The notes: generated from the letters alone by a model not told the origin. 64,000 bases of DNA from JBDHWG01 sp046328525 (GCA_046328525.1 JAXLWK010000008.1:248001-312000); one strand, 5' to 3'. Numbered from the stretch's first letter, positions 47,559 through 54,845 are shown. Program-made: numbers and translations.

Positions 47559-48698
47559 ATGACCCTCGATCCCCTCTGGCGCGAGACATTTATAAGGCGC
47601 ATGATGGCCTGGGGCGCCGAGCAGCGCCCGCACCTGCCCTGGCGGCTGACCGACGACGCCGGCCGCCGCGACCCGTACCGCGTCTGGGTCGCGGAGATCA
47701 TGCTCCAGCAGACGACGGCGGCGACGGTCGGGCCGTACTTCGAGCGCTTCCTGGCGCGCTTCCCCACGATCGCCGCCCTGGCCGCCGCCCCCCTGGACGA
47801 CGTGCTCAAGGCGTGGGAGGGCTTGGGCTACTACGCCCGCGCCCGCAACCTGCACCACGCCGCGCAGGTCATCGTCCGCGACCACGGCGGCGTGCTGCCC
47901 GACGACCCCAAGACTCTGGCAAAGCTGCCCGGCATCGGGCGCTACACCCTCGGCGCGATCCTGAGCATCGCGTTTGGGCAGCGCGCCCCTATCCTCGACG
48001 GCAACGTGCGCCGCGTCCTGGCGCGGGTGTTTGCGGTGGAGGAGGACGCGCGGGCGCCGGCGACGGAGCGGCGGCTGTGGGCGCTGGCCGAGGCGCTTGT
48101 CGCGGCGGCGGACTCACCCGGCGCGTTCAACGAGGGGCTGATGGACCTGGGCGCGCTCATCTGCGTGCCGGGGCGGCCGCGCTGCCTGGCCTGCCCCGTC
48201 GCGGACCTATGCCAGGCCTACGCCCTGGGCATCCAGGAGCGGCTGCCCGCGCTGCCCCCGCGCAAGCAGACGCCGCATTACGACGTGACGGCCGGCGTCA
48301 TCTGGCGCGGCGAGACGTTCCTCGTGGCGCAGCGCCCGCTGGACAAGATGCTCGGCGGGTTGTGGGAGTTTCCGGGTGGGAAGTGTGACGCGGGGGAGAC
48401 ATTGCAGGAATGCCTGCGGCGGGAGCTGCGCGAGGAGCTGGACATCGAGGTGGCGGTGGGGGCGCACCTGACGACGGTTCGCCACGCCTACACCCACTTC
48501 CGCATCACGCTGCACGCCTTCCACTGCGCGATCGTCGCCGGCGAGCCGCGTACCGTCGAGGTGGCGGACATCGCCTGGACGACGCTGGCCGACGTGGACC
48601 GCTTCGCGATGGCCGTCACCGACGGGGCGATTGTCGCCGCGCTGAGAAAAGAAGTGGCAACGCCAGGGCGCAAAGGCGCACAGGGAGAGATGGGGTAG
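47559..48698 (+). CDS. mutY: A/G-specific adenine glycosylase
   Basis: 379 residues. Catalytic core: WVAEIMLQQTTAATVGPYFE, WEGLGYYARARNLHHAAQVI, helix-hairpin-helix LAKLPGIGRYTLGAILSIAF with the catalytic Asp in LDGNVRRVLARVF, and the 4Fe-4S site CVPGRPRCLACPVADLC (C-x6-C-x2-C-x5-C). The C-terminal domain is MutT-like with a complete Nudix box (FPGGKCDAGETLQECLRREL then REELDIE), usually degenerate in MutY. It removes A opposite 8-oxoG. The last 14 residues (VATPGRKGAQGEMG) are encoded inside a miniature repeat. The start is uncertain: GTG 47481 is also in frame and no Shine-Dalgarno is clear. Confidence 0.94.
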   Translation: MTLDPLWRETFIRRMMAWGAEQRPHLPWRLTDDAGRRDPYRVWVAEIMLQQTTAATVGPYFERFLARFPTIAALAAAPLDDVLKAWEGLGYYARARNLHHAAQVIVRDHGGVLPDDPKTLAKLPGIGRYTLGAILSIAFGQRAPILDGNVRRVLARVFAVEEDARAPATERRLWALAEALVAAADSPGAFNEGLMDLGALICVPGRPRCLACPVADLCQAYALGIQERLPALPPRKQTPHYDVTAGVIWRGETFLVAQRPLDKMLGGLWEFPGGKCDAGETLQECLRRELREELDIEVAVGAHLTTVRHAYTHFRITLHAFHCAIVAGEPRTVEVADIAWTTLADVDRFAMAVTDGAIVAALRKEVATPGRKGAQGEMG

Positions 48699-48838
48699 GG
48701 CGGTGGTAGAGACGCGCGCCTGCCTTTGACAGGGAATGGCGGGCGGGTAGAATTGAGCGAAGGCGCTGTGAATCAAACGCAGGAGGCTATGAGCAGCGGG
48801 TTGTTCTTCCTTTGCGTCTCTGCGCCTTTGCGTTGCCA
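48655..48838. mobile_element. Miniature inverted-repeat element at the 3' end of mutY
   Basis: Left arm TGGCAACGCCAGGGCGCAAA (48655 on) and right arm, whose complement reads TGGCAACGCAAAGGCGCAGA (48838 leftward), give imperfect inverted ends of about 30 nt around 120 nt of non-coding DNA; a half palindrome of the GTAGAGACGCG type lies inside at 48706-48716. The arm motif AACGCAAAGGCGCAGAGACG also occurs at 7998-8026. The mutY stop (48696-48698) lies inside the left part. Confidence 0.7.
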
Positions 48839-48905
48839 GCCTCTTGCAGGGCAGGGACACCTTCGCCGGATAAGCTACCCAACCAGATAGCCCAAGGATG
48901 CCACC

Positions 48906-49190
48906 ATGAAAAAGAACAAGAAGAGCCGGCGGTTCGAGTATGCCATCGCCGTCCAGGAGCCGAGCGAGCGCTGGACGGTGTGGCTCCAGGCGGATGAGCC
49001 GTCCACGGAGGACGAGGCCGAGGCGGCCGAGGCGGCCGAGGCGGCGCCGCTCGTCGGTCCGCATCAGCGCTTCGACGAGGACGTCGCCATGATGGGCTAC
49101 ATGTCGCGCGCCGGCTGGGAGCTGGTGACCGGCGTGGGCTTCCACGACGGCTGGCCGCGGCTGCTGTTCAAGCGCCGCCTGGGCGGGTGA
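48906..49190 (+). CDS. Small DUF4177-like protein
   Basis: 94 residues from ATG 48906. A basic start (MKKNKKSRRFEYAIAVQEPS), an acidic Glu/Ala-rich stretch (EDEAEAAEAAEAA) and the ending MMGYMSRAGWELVTGVGFHD followed by RLLFKRRL. The G-W-E-L-V ... F-K-R ending is the hallmark of the small DUF4177 fold, whose function is unknown. Its stop overlaps the upstream part of the OsmC gene region, 14 nt before that gene's ATG, so the two are likely co-transcribed. Confidence 0.7.
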   Translation: MKKNKKSRRFEYAIAVQEPSERWTVWLQADEPSTEDEAEAAEAAEAAPLVGPHQRFDEDVAMMGYMSRAGWELVTGVGFHDGWPRLLFKRRLGG

Positions 49191-49204
49191 GGGGGAGAAG
49201 AGGC

Positions 49205-49672
49205 ATGGGTCAGATTGCGATGAAGTGGACCGGCGAGGACAGCCAGCTGTTCATCGGGCGCGATAGCTACGGCCACATGGTTGTGTCCGGGTCGTGGCCG
49301 AAGGACGCGGACAACGAATGGATCGAGTGGAAGGCCAGCAAGCCCTCGGACTTGCTTCTTCTGAGCCTGTGCGCCTGCTCCGGCTACGATGTCGTCAGCA
49401 TCCTCAAGCGGCAGCGCCAGCGCGTCACCGACCTGTACATCACCGCCGACGCGACGCAGATGCCGGAGCCGCCCTATGCGTTCACCGACATCCACCTGCA
49501 CTACACCGTCACCGGGCATGACCTGGAGCCGGCGAAGGTGACGCGCGCCATCGAGCTGTCCCAGGACAAGTACTGCTCGGTCGCCGCGACGATCCGCGGC
49601 GTCGCCAAGATCACCTACACCTTCGACGTCAAGCCGGCGCACGAGCCGTCCGAAGCCGCCGTCGAAGCATGA
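49205..49672 (+). CDS. OsmC family protein
   Basis: 155 residues from ATG 49205, with GGGGGAGAAGAGG upstream. The two redox cysteines are in LLLLSLCACSGYDVVSILKR and SQDKYCSVAATIRGVAKITY; the N-terminal KWTGEDSQLFIGRDSYGH strand is typical. OsmC/Ohr proteins reduce organic or inorganic hydroperoxides with thiols. The Ohr-specific spacing cannot be told from OsmC-like relatives without alignment. The next gene (YbaK) overlaps its stop by 4 nt. Confidence 0.9.
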   Translation: MGQIAMKWTGEDSQLFIGRDSYGHMVVSGSWPKDADNEWIEWKASKPSDLLLLSLCACSGYDVVSILKRQRQRVTDLYITADATQMPEPPYAFTDIHLHYTVTGHDLEPAKVTRAIELSQDKYCSVAATIRGVAKITYTFDVKPAHEPSEAAVEA

Positions 49673-50154
49673 CCCTCCCCTCCCACGCTTACCTGGACGC
49701 CCAGGGCATCCCTTACGAGCGGCGGACGTTCCCGACCGACATCGAGAAGGGGGCGGCGTCGGTGGCGCGCGCCCTGGGCTTCCGCGAGCGGCAGATGGTG
49801 AAGACGCTGATCTTCGAGACGGGGGAGGGGGAGCGGGTGATGGTGTTGCTCGGCGGCGACCAGAGCGCGGTCTCCGGCCACCTCAAGAAGGTCGTCGGCT
49901 CGCGCAACGTCAAGATGGCGTCGGGCGATGCGGTCAAGGCGGCGACGGGCTACGAGATCGGCTCGATCCCGCCGTTCCATTGGCAGCCCGACGGCTTCCG
50001 CTCGTTCATGGACGAGTCGCTGCTGGCCGAAGACATCCTGGGCGTCGGCGCGGGGCAGTGGGGCGAGGAGATTCTCATCACGCCGCAGAACCTCGTCCGC
50101 GCCACCCGCGCCCAGGTTGTCAACCTCACCGACCGCGACCGGCCGGCGCCATAA
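49669..50154 (+). CDS. YbaK/EbsC-type Cys-tRNA(Pro) deacylase
   Basis: 161 residues. Family motifs: GIPYERRTFPTDIEKGAASV, RERQMVKTLIFETGEGERVM, SGHLKKVVGSRNVKMASGDA (with the conserved lysine) and YEIGSIPPFHWQPDGFRSFM. YbaK hydrolyses mischarged Cys-tRNA(Pro) in trans. It starts on the stop of the OsmC gene (ATGA overlap). A palindromic repeat follows the stop and separates it from the converging nuclease-like gene. Confidence 0.9.
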   Translation: MTLPSHAYLDAQGIPYERRTFPTDIEKGAASVARALGFRERQMVKTLIFETGEGERVMVLLGGDQSAVSGHLKKVVGSRNVKMASGDAVKAATGYEIGSIPPFHWQPDGFRSFMDESLLAEDILGVGAGQWGEEILITPQNLVRATRAQVVNLTDRDRPAP

Positions 50155-50158
50155 AGCG

Positions 50159-50186
50159 GTAGAGGCGCGCCATGGCGCGTCTCTAC
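50159..50186. repeat. 28-bp palindromic repeat, one mismatch
   Basis: Reads GTAGAGGCGCGCCA then TGGCGCGTCTCTAC; same family as 20757-20784. It lies between the YbaK stop and the stop of the converging gene and may act as a shared terminator. Confidence 0.8.
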
Positions 50187-50188
50187 TC

Positions 50189-50842
50189 CTAATTCGCCGT
50201 GTACCGCGTATTGAGGGCGTCCCAGATCTGCTGAGCGCGCTTCGGCCCGATGCCGGGCGCCTGCATCAACTCCTCGCGGCTGGCGCGCATGATGTTGGCC
50301 GGCGTGCCGAAACATTCCAGCAACTGGCGGGCGCGGCGCGGCCCGATGCCCGGCAGCCCCTCGACCAGGTACACGACCGAGGGATCGGCCGGACGGGGCT
50401 TGCCGACCCGGAAGCTCACCTCGTGATCGCGGCCCTTGTGCGCCTGGCGCGACATCACGCGCAGTAGCGCCGCCGTTTCCTCGGCGTTCGGTGTCTGCAC
50501 GACGCTGACGCCCCTGGTCACGGACAGGAAGGCGATGGCGCTGCGAACGATGTCGGGCGGTAACGCCGTATAGTACAACGACAGGTTGCCCTCGACGATG
50601 AGCACAACGCGGTCGTAGTCGCGCTGCATCGCGGCCACCTGGCGGAACAGGCGGCGGTCTGCGATCGAGGCCACGAAGTCGGCCGCCTCCTTGCGCTTGA
50701 CGGCAATATTCCCTTCGAGGAGATAGTCGGCGGTGGCGAGGGGCGCGGCCTCGACGCGGACACTGGGGTAGGCGGCGACGAGCGGGAAGACAGGGGAGTT
50801 GCGCTCGCGCCCTGACACGCGAATGATTGCTTGCTTATCCAT
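50189..50842 (-). CDS. XPF/ERCC4-type nuclease domain with helix-hairpin-helix tail, active site degenerate
   Basis: 217 residues from ATG 50842; in-frame GTG and TTG codons just upstream are possible. Residues 5-140 follow the XPF/Mus81 fold: IIRVSGRERNSPVFPLVAAY, ADYLLEGNIAVKRKEAADFV, ASIADRRLFRQVAAMQRDYD and VVLIVEGNLSLYY. The family signature GDx(n)ERKx3D reads AD...KRKEAAD: D39, R50, K51 and D55 remain but the metal-binding Glu is K49 and the preceding Gly is Ala. The C-terminus has two HhH motifs (LVEGLPGIGPRRARQLLECF, LMQAPGIGPKRAQQIWDALN). It should bind branched DNA; catalysis is doubtful. Confidence 0.8.
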   Translation of the reverse strand: MDKQAIIRVSGRERNSPVFPLVAAYPSVRVEAAPLATADYLLEGNIAVKRKEAADFVASIADRRLFRQVAAMQRDYDRVVLIVEGNLSLYYTALPPDIVRSAIAFLSVTRGVSVVQTPNAEETAALLRVMSRQAHKGRDHEVSFRVGKPRPADPSVVYLVEGLPGIGPRRARQLLECFGTPANIMRASREELMQAPGIGPKRAQQIWDALNTRYTAN

Positions 50843-50878
50843 CACATTCCGGCTTTCATTCAAAGTCCTCTTTCGTAA

Positions 50879-50907
50879 ATTATATCCAAACAGTAGTTTT
50901 CTATCAA
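50879..50907 (-). promoter_or_regulatory. Sigma-70 promoter of the XPF-like gene
   Basis: On the minus strand TTGATA (50902-50907), 17-bp spacer, TATAAT (50879-50884). Predicted start near 50872, about 30 nt before the ATG at 50842. The short leader contains AGAGGAC and a 5-codon ORF (MKAGM) whose TGA overlaps the ATG of the gene. The rest of the 50843-51102 gap is AT-richer than its surroundings but shows nothing else. Confidence 0.6.
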
Positions 50908-51102
50908 GAACAAATGCGCTTTCATTCCGAAGGCCTCGTGTAGACAAGTCAAGTCTGTCAGGGTTGGGAAGTATGAGGATTGGAAGAGTCTAAGTGACCA
51001 TTGCCCGGTCATCGTTCGGTTTGGCGCCGTATCTTCAATGGAAAAAGCATTGAACTCCATCCGGCGGCGGTTCAGCATTTGAGATTGCGGAGGAGATGAC
51101 GC

Positions 51103-51465
51103 ATGGCAAGCGTGCTTGGCAATGTCAACCTGTTTGTGCGGGATGTGGCGCGGGCGCAGCGCTTCTACAGCGAGGCGGTCGGCCTGGAGGTGGACATGGA
51201 GCGCTCGCAGCCGCCCTCGTTCGCGCTGCTGCGCGCCGGCGGCTGCACTCTGACCCTGCAGGACGCGGCGACTCTGGGCGCACTCCTCGGCGCGAGCGAC
51301 AGCGTCGAGCTGGGCTTCGCCGTGGACGACGTGGAGGCCGTTCGGGAGCGCATGCGCCGCTGGGGCCTCTCTGTGGGCGAGACGCAGCAAATGGACTGGG
51401 GCGGTGGCTTCGACGCGCGGGACGAGGACGGCCACCGTCTGACGGTGTACCGGATGCGCGGCTGA
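51103..51465 (+). CDS. VOC (glyoxalase/bleomycin-resistance) family protein
   Basis: 120 residues from ATG 51103, with GGAGGAG upstream. The two beta-alpha-beta-beta-beta modules are seen: LGNVNLFVRDVARAQRFYSE, AVGLEVDMERSQP...CTLTLQDA and SVELGFAVDDVEAVRERMRR, FDARDEDGHRLTVYRMRG. Metal ligands of glyoxalase type are not clear: the usual first His is N, although the C-terminal DxDGH is present. A small dioxygenase, isomerase or binding protein. It stands alone between divergent genes. Confidence 0.87.
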   Translation: MASVLGNVNLFVRDVARAQRFYSEAVGLEVDMERSQPPSFALLRAGGCTLTLQDAATLGALLGASDSVELGFAVDDVEAVRERMRRWGLSVGETQQMDWGGGFDARDEDGHRLTVYRMRG

Positions 51466-51566
51466 GCGTTTGGCAATCGGGCCAATCCCCGTATACTTGC
51501 GACGTTCCCCGCCCAACGCGCTCATTTGCTTTCCCTGAACGATATTGAGTCAGAAAGGATCGCCGT

Positions 51567-52256
51567 ATGGCTACCCAGCCGATGCGTATCAAGGTCAGCG
51601 AGAACGGACCCTATCTCGTCGAGGGCGGCGTCCCCCTCGGCAAGCAGATCATTGGGACGAACGACGAGGGCGAGTCGGTGCAGTGGATCGAGGGCGAGAG
51701 CCTGCCGTCGAAGCCGCGCTACCGCCTCTGCCGCTGCGGCCATTCGAGCAACAAGCCGTTCTGCGACGGCACCCACGTCAGCATCGGCTTCGACGGCACG
51801 GAGACGGCGAGCCGCGCGCCCTATGTCGAGCAGGCGGCGGTGTTCGACGGGCCGGGCCTGATGATGCGCGACTGGACGGTGCTGTGCGCCGAGGCGCGCT
51901 TCTGCGACCCGTGCGGGAGTGTCTGGGACGAGATCAGCGAGACGGATAAGCCCGACGTGGCCGAGCAGGTCAAGCGGCAGGTGTGCAACTGCCCGTCGGG
52001 GCGGCTGGTCGCCTATGATCGAGCGACGGGGCAGCCCATCGAGCCGGAGCTGCCGCCGTCTATCGGCGTCGTGGAAGACCCGCAGGCCGGCGTCAGCGGG
52101 CCGCTGTGGGTACGCGGCGGCATCCAGATCGTTGCCGCCGACGGCCACGAGTACGAGGTGCGCAACCGCGTGACGCTGTGCCGCTGCGGGCAATCCCAGA
52201 ACAAGCCGTTCTGCGACGGCTCCCACGTCAGCGTGGGCTTCCGTGACGACCAATAG
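51567..52256 (+). CDS. CDGSH iron-sulfur protein with two CDGSH motifs
   Basis: 229 residues from ATG 51567. Two C-x-C-x9-C-x3-H zinc-finger-like 2Fe-2S sites: LCRCGHSSNKPFCDGTH and LCRCGQSQNKPFCDGSH. Between them lies a Cys-rich region (CAEARFCDPCGSVWDEI ... CNCPSGRL) that may bind another cluster and belongs to the same recurring bacterial domain architecture. Such proteins are thought to store or transfer Fe-S clusters or electrons, often redox-regulated. The next gene overlaps its 3' end or follows directly. Confidence 0.9.
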   Translation: MATQPMRIKVSENGPYLVEGGVPLGKQIIGTNDEGESVQWIEGESLPSKPRYRLCRCGHSSNKPFCDGTHVSIGFDGTETASRAPYVEQAAVFDGPGLMMRDWTVLCAEARFCDPCGSVWDEISETDKPDVAEQVKRQVCNCPSGRLVAYDRATGQPIEPELPPSIGVVEDPQAGVSGPLWVRGGIQIVAADGHEYEVRNRVTLCRCGQSQNKPFCDGSHVSVGFRDDQ

Positions 52257-52269
52257 AGCGGGACGTTCG

Positions 52270-52830
52270 ATGCTGGCGATTCGTCCTGAAACGGCGGAAG
52301 ACGACGCGGCGGTTCGCTTCGTCAACGAGCAGGCGTTCGCCCGCCCGAACGAGGCCGACCTCGTGGCCGCCCTGCGCGCCAACGCCGCGCCGACTATCTC
52401 CCTCGTCGCCGCGATGGACGGGCGGGTGGTCGGCCACATCTTCTTCAGCCCCGTCCGCGTAGAGATGCGCCATGGCGCGTCTCCGCCCGCTGGCGCGTCG
52501 CCGCCCGCTGGCGCGTCGCCAGCCGAATCGTTCGCGGCGATGGGGCTGGGGCCGATGGCCGTGCTGCCGGCGTACCAGGGCCAGGGGATCGGCTCGGCGC
52601 TGGTGCGCGCCGGACTGGCCGCGTGCCACGCCATGGGCGAGGATATCGTGGTCGTCCTGGGCCACCCCGGCTTCTACCCGCGCTTTGGATTCGTCCCTGC
52701 GCGGCCCAGGGGCCTATACTCAGAGTACGATGTACCGGACGACGTGTTCATGGTCGTCGAGCTGCGAGAGGGCGCGCTGGCCGGGCGGGGCGGTCAGGTG
52801 CGATACAGGCCGGAGTTCAGCGCGGTTTAG
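52270..52830 (+). CDS. GNAT acetyltransferase with an in-frame palindromic-repeat insertion
   Basis: 186 residues from ATG 52270 (an in-frame GTG at 52243 overlaps the CDGSH gene). The fold is YhbS-like: IRPETAEDDAAVRFVNEQAF, VVGHIFFSPVRVE, then LGLGPMAVLPAYQGQGIGSA (acetyl-CoA loop) and VVVLGHPGFYPRFGFVPARP. Between the second and third blocks about 22 residues (MRHGASPPAGASPPAGASPAES) are extra relative to typical members and are encoded by the palindrome at 52459-52486 plus two short tandem repeats. The insert lies in the loop before the acetyl-CoA motif, so the protein may remain functional. Likely co-transcribed with the CDGSH and HlyIII genes. Confidence 0.85.
   Translation: MLAIRPETAEDDAAVRFVNEQAFARPNEADLVAALRANAAPTISLVAAMDGRVVGHIFFSPVRVEMRHGASPPAGASPPAGASPAESFAAMGLGPMAVLPAYQGQGIGSALVRAGLAACHAMGEDIVVVLGHPGFYPRFGFVPARPRGLYSEYDVPDDVFMVVELREGALAGRGGQVRYRPEFSAV
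52459..52520. repeat. Palindromic repeat with tandem amplification inside a coding sequence
   Basis: GTAGAGATGCGCCA then TGGCGCGTCTCCGC (52459-52486; a diverged copy of the family at 20757) is followed by two copies of GCCCGCTGGCGCGTC up to about 52520. The length keeps the frame of the GNAT gene. Confidence 0.85.
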
Positions 52831-52856
52831 TCGAGATTGGGAGAAGGGTGGTCTGG

Positions 52857-53495
52857 ATGGCGCGGAGATTGCCGACGTTGGGGGAGGAGATCGCCAACGC
52901 GATCAGCCACGGGGCGGGGGCGGTGACCAGCCTGGCGGTGCTGCCGTTCCTGGTGCTCGTCGCCGTGTGGCACTCTGATCCGATCCAGGTCGCGGCCAAC
53001 GCCGTGTTCGGCGCGATGCTCTTCTTGCTCTACCTGGCCTCGACCGTCTACCACGCCGTGCCGCAGTCGCGCGCGAAGGCCGTGTGCCAGCGCCTCGACC
53101 ACGCCGCCATCTATCTGCTCATTGCGGGGACGTACACGCCGTTCGCCCTCGGACCGCTGCGCGGGCCGGCGGGCTACCTCCTGCTTGCCGCCGTCTGGAC
53201 GCTGGCGCTCTTCGGCGTGCTGAGCAAGCTCATCCTGGGCGCGTGGAAGGACCGCCTTTCGACGGTCTTGTATCTGCTGATGGGCTGGCTGTGTGTGCTG
53301 ATGCTGCCGGCGATCTGGCGCGAGATCCCGCCGCAGGGGCTGCTCTTGCTGTTCATGGGCGGCGTGATCTACTCGGCGGGTACGATCTTCTACAGCTGGG
53401 ACCGCCTGCGCTACGGCCACCTGATCTGGCACCTGTTCGTCATCGGCGGGAGCGCCTGCCACGTCGCCGCTGTCCTGCTCGTCGGCGGCGTCTGA
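52857..53495 (+). CDS. Haemolysin III family (PAQR-like) membrane protein
   Basis: 212 residues from ATG 52857. Seven helices and the conserved metal ligands: GEEIANAISHGAGA, LASTVYHAVP (His), RLDHAAIYLLIAGTYTPFAL (Asp-His) and HLIWHLFVIGGSACHVAAVL (two late His). Family members are the bacterial relatives of adiponectin receptors, probably metal-dependent hydrolases of lipids rather than haemolysins. Start preferred over GTG 52848 by similarity of MARRLPTLGEEIANAI to family N-termini. It lies downstream of the GNAT. Confidence 0.9.
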   Translation: MARRLPTLGEEIANAISHGAGAVTSLAVLPFLVLVAVWHSDPIQVAANAVFGAMLFLLYLASTVYHAVPQSRAKAVCQRLDHAAIYLLIAGTYTPFALGPLRGPAGYLLLAAVWTLALFGVLSKLILGAWKDRLSTVLYLLMGWLCVLMLPAIWREIPPQGLLLLFMGGVIYSAGTIFYSWDRLRYGHLIWHLFVIGGSACHVAAVLLVGGV

Positions 53496-53573
53496 GCGAA
53501 CAGACACCCCGGCCAGCGTCGGAGTCACCGGCCCTCCTCTTGCCCGTGCTTCCGACGCCGGCCGGGGCCGCGT

Positions 53574-53963
53574 CTACTCGGTGTGGTGCTCCGCGCTGTG
53601 GTGCACCGTTTCTTCGTTGGCCTTGCGCAGCCGCTCCGAGAGCAGGCTCATGAGCTGTAGGGCGATCTGCGGGTTGTAGGCCACCATCCGCAGGAAGCTG
53701 CGGTCGTCCACGGCGGCGACCTTGCACGCCGTCTTGGCGACGGCGTCGGCGCTGCGCGGCGAGTCGTCCACCAGCGCCATCTCGCCGAACACCTCGCCTG
53801 GGCCGAGTGTCGCCAGCAAGACACCGGACTTGACGATGTTCACCTCGCCCTCGAGAACCGCGAACATCACCTTCCCGCGATCCCCTTCCTTGAAAATCAC
53901 CGCCCCCGGGTCGAAGGTGCGAACGTCCTTCTCATTGCGAAACACGTCCAGGGTCGTCGTCAT
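53574..53963 (-). CDS. Cyclic-nucleotide-binding domain protein
   Basis: 129 residues from ATG 53963 with GGAGG upstream. One cNMP-binding roll: FDPGAVIFKEGDRGKVMFAV, LEGEVNIVKSGVLLATLGPG and EVFGEMALVDDSPRSADAVA; the GEMALVDDSPRSA segment is close to the phosphate-binding cassette of cAMP sensors. The end, PQIALQLMSLLSERLRKANE, is a helix without a DNA-binding domain, so it cannot act as a classical Crp. It probably binds a nucleotide and a partner protein. It is divergent from the Crp/Fnr regulator of the nos cluster by about 135 bp. Confidence 0.88.
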   Translation of the reverse strand: MTTTLDVFRNEKDVRTFDPGAVIFKEGDRGKVMFAVLEGEVNIVKSGVLLATLGPGEVFGEMALVDDSPRSADAVAKTACKVAAVDDRSFLRMVAYNPQIALQLMSLLSERLRKANEETVHHSAEHHTE

Positions 53964-54066
53964 GTGCCATCCTCCGTACGTTGCTTAGGAAGTCGATCGC
54001 GGCGGAAGTCTAGCACAAATCGCCACGCTTGTCACACCCTCCGTTCGTCAATTGGCAACCCTGGAG

Positions 54067-54072
54067 TATAAT
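54067..54072 (+). promoter_or_regulatory. Putative -10 box of the Crp/Fnr regulator gene
   Basis: TATAAT, 28 nt before the ATG at 54100, with a TTCGTC -35 17 bp upstream (weak). Confidence 0.45.
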
Positions 54073-54099
54073 AGTGGAACGCCCGAACAGGAGGGGTCC

Positions 54100-54816
54100 A
54101 TGACGACCTCAGCGAACAGCGGGCTGCACGGCGCGCGTGCCGCCATTCTCGACAATGTTCTCACCCACGACTTGCCGCCCGTTCAGCAACAGACTATTGT
54201 GGATGCCGCGCGTGTTCGCACTGCCGCTCGCGGCGCGTTTTTCGTGCGCCAGGGCGCTGACGCGATCTGCGCGTATGTCCTGGTCAGCGGCCACGCCAAG
54301 CTGACCCAAATCACGGCAGACGGCGACGAACTCTTGCTGCGGTATCTCCTCCCCGGCGACGCCTTCGGGCTGGTCGCTGTCTTGCGCCGCACAACGTACC
54401 CCATCAATGTGAAGGCCGTGGACGACTGCCAGGCGCTCGCCTGGGATCGCCAGACGCTGCTCGCGCTCATGGAGCGCTACCCCGCCCTCAGTCTCAACGC
54501 CACGCGGGTCCTGGGCGAGCGCATGCGCGAACTCCAGGAGCGGCTGCAAGACCTGACCACAAAGCACGTCGAGGGGCGGCTGGCGCAGACGCTCCAGCGC
54601 CTTGCCCGTCAGCTCGGCGAGCCTGTCGCGGGCGGTATCCTCATCAACATTCCCTTGCCGCGAGAAGACCTGGCCGAGATGACGGGCAGCACGACGTTCA
54701 CCGTTAGCCGCATCATCAGCCGTTGGGAACACGAAGGCATTATCGAGGCGCGGCGCGAACATCTCTTGATTCGCGCGCCGCACGCCCTTGTGCGGATTGC
54801 GGAGGACCTGGGGTAA
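54100..54816 (+). CDS. Crp/Fnr family regulator, likely NO- or redox-responsive regulator of nos
   Basis: 238 residues from ATG 54100 (AGGAGGGG upstream). Sensor roll: FFVRQGADAICAYVLVSGHA, LLRYLLPGDAFGLVAVLRRT; dimer helix RVLGERMRELQERLQDLTTK; winged helix LAEMTGSTTFTVSRIISRWE. FNR-type cysteine ligands at the N-terminus are missing, so it does not bind an oxygen-sensing 4Fe-4S cluster like FNR; it resembles NnrR/DNR-type regulators that answer to nitric oxide through heme. This is inference from context: the nos operon starts right after it and carries a matching operator (54896-54909). Confidence 0.87.
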   Translation: MTTSANSGLHGARAAILDNVLTHDLPPVQQQTIVDAARVRTAARGAFFVRQGADAICAYVLVSGHAKLTQITADGDELLLRYLLPGDAFGLVAVLRRTTYPINVKAVDDCQALAWDRQTLLALMERYPALSLNATRVLGERMRELQERLQDLTTKHVEGRLAQTLQRLARQLGEPVAGGILINIPLPREDLAEMTGSTTFTVSRIISRWEHEGIIEARREHLLIRAPHALVRIAEDLG

Positions 54817-54845
54817 CGCGGAATTGCCATAGATGCCGGTTTGCC

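Noticed and set aside
46214..47809. A 531-codon minus-strand frame reading through the HD gene and the start of mutY
   Set aside because: Only its last 96 codons (Dabb) are real; the rest is antisense or out of frame to the HD and mutY genes.
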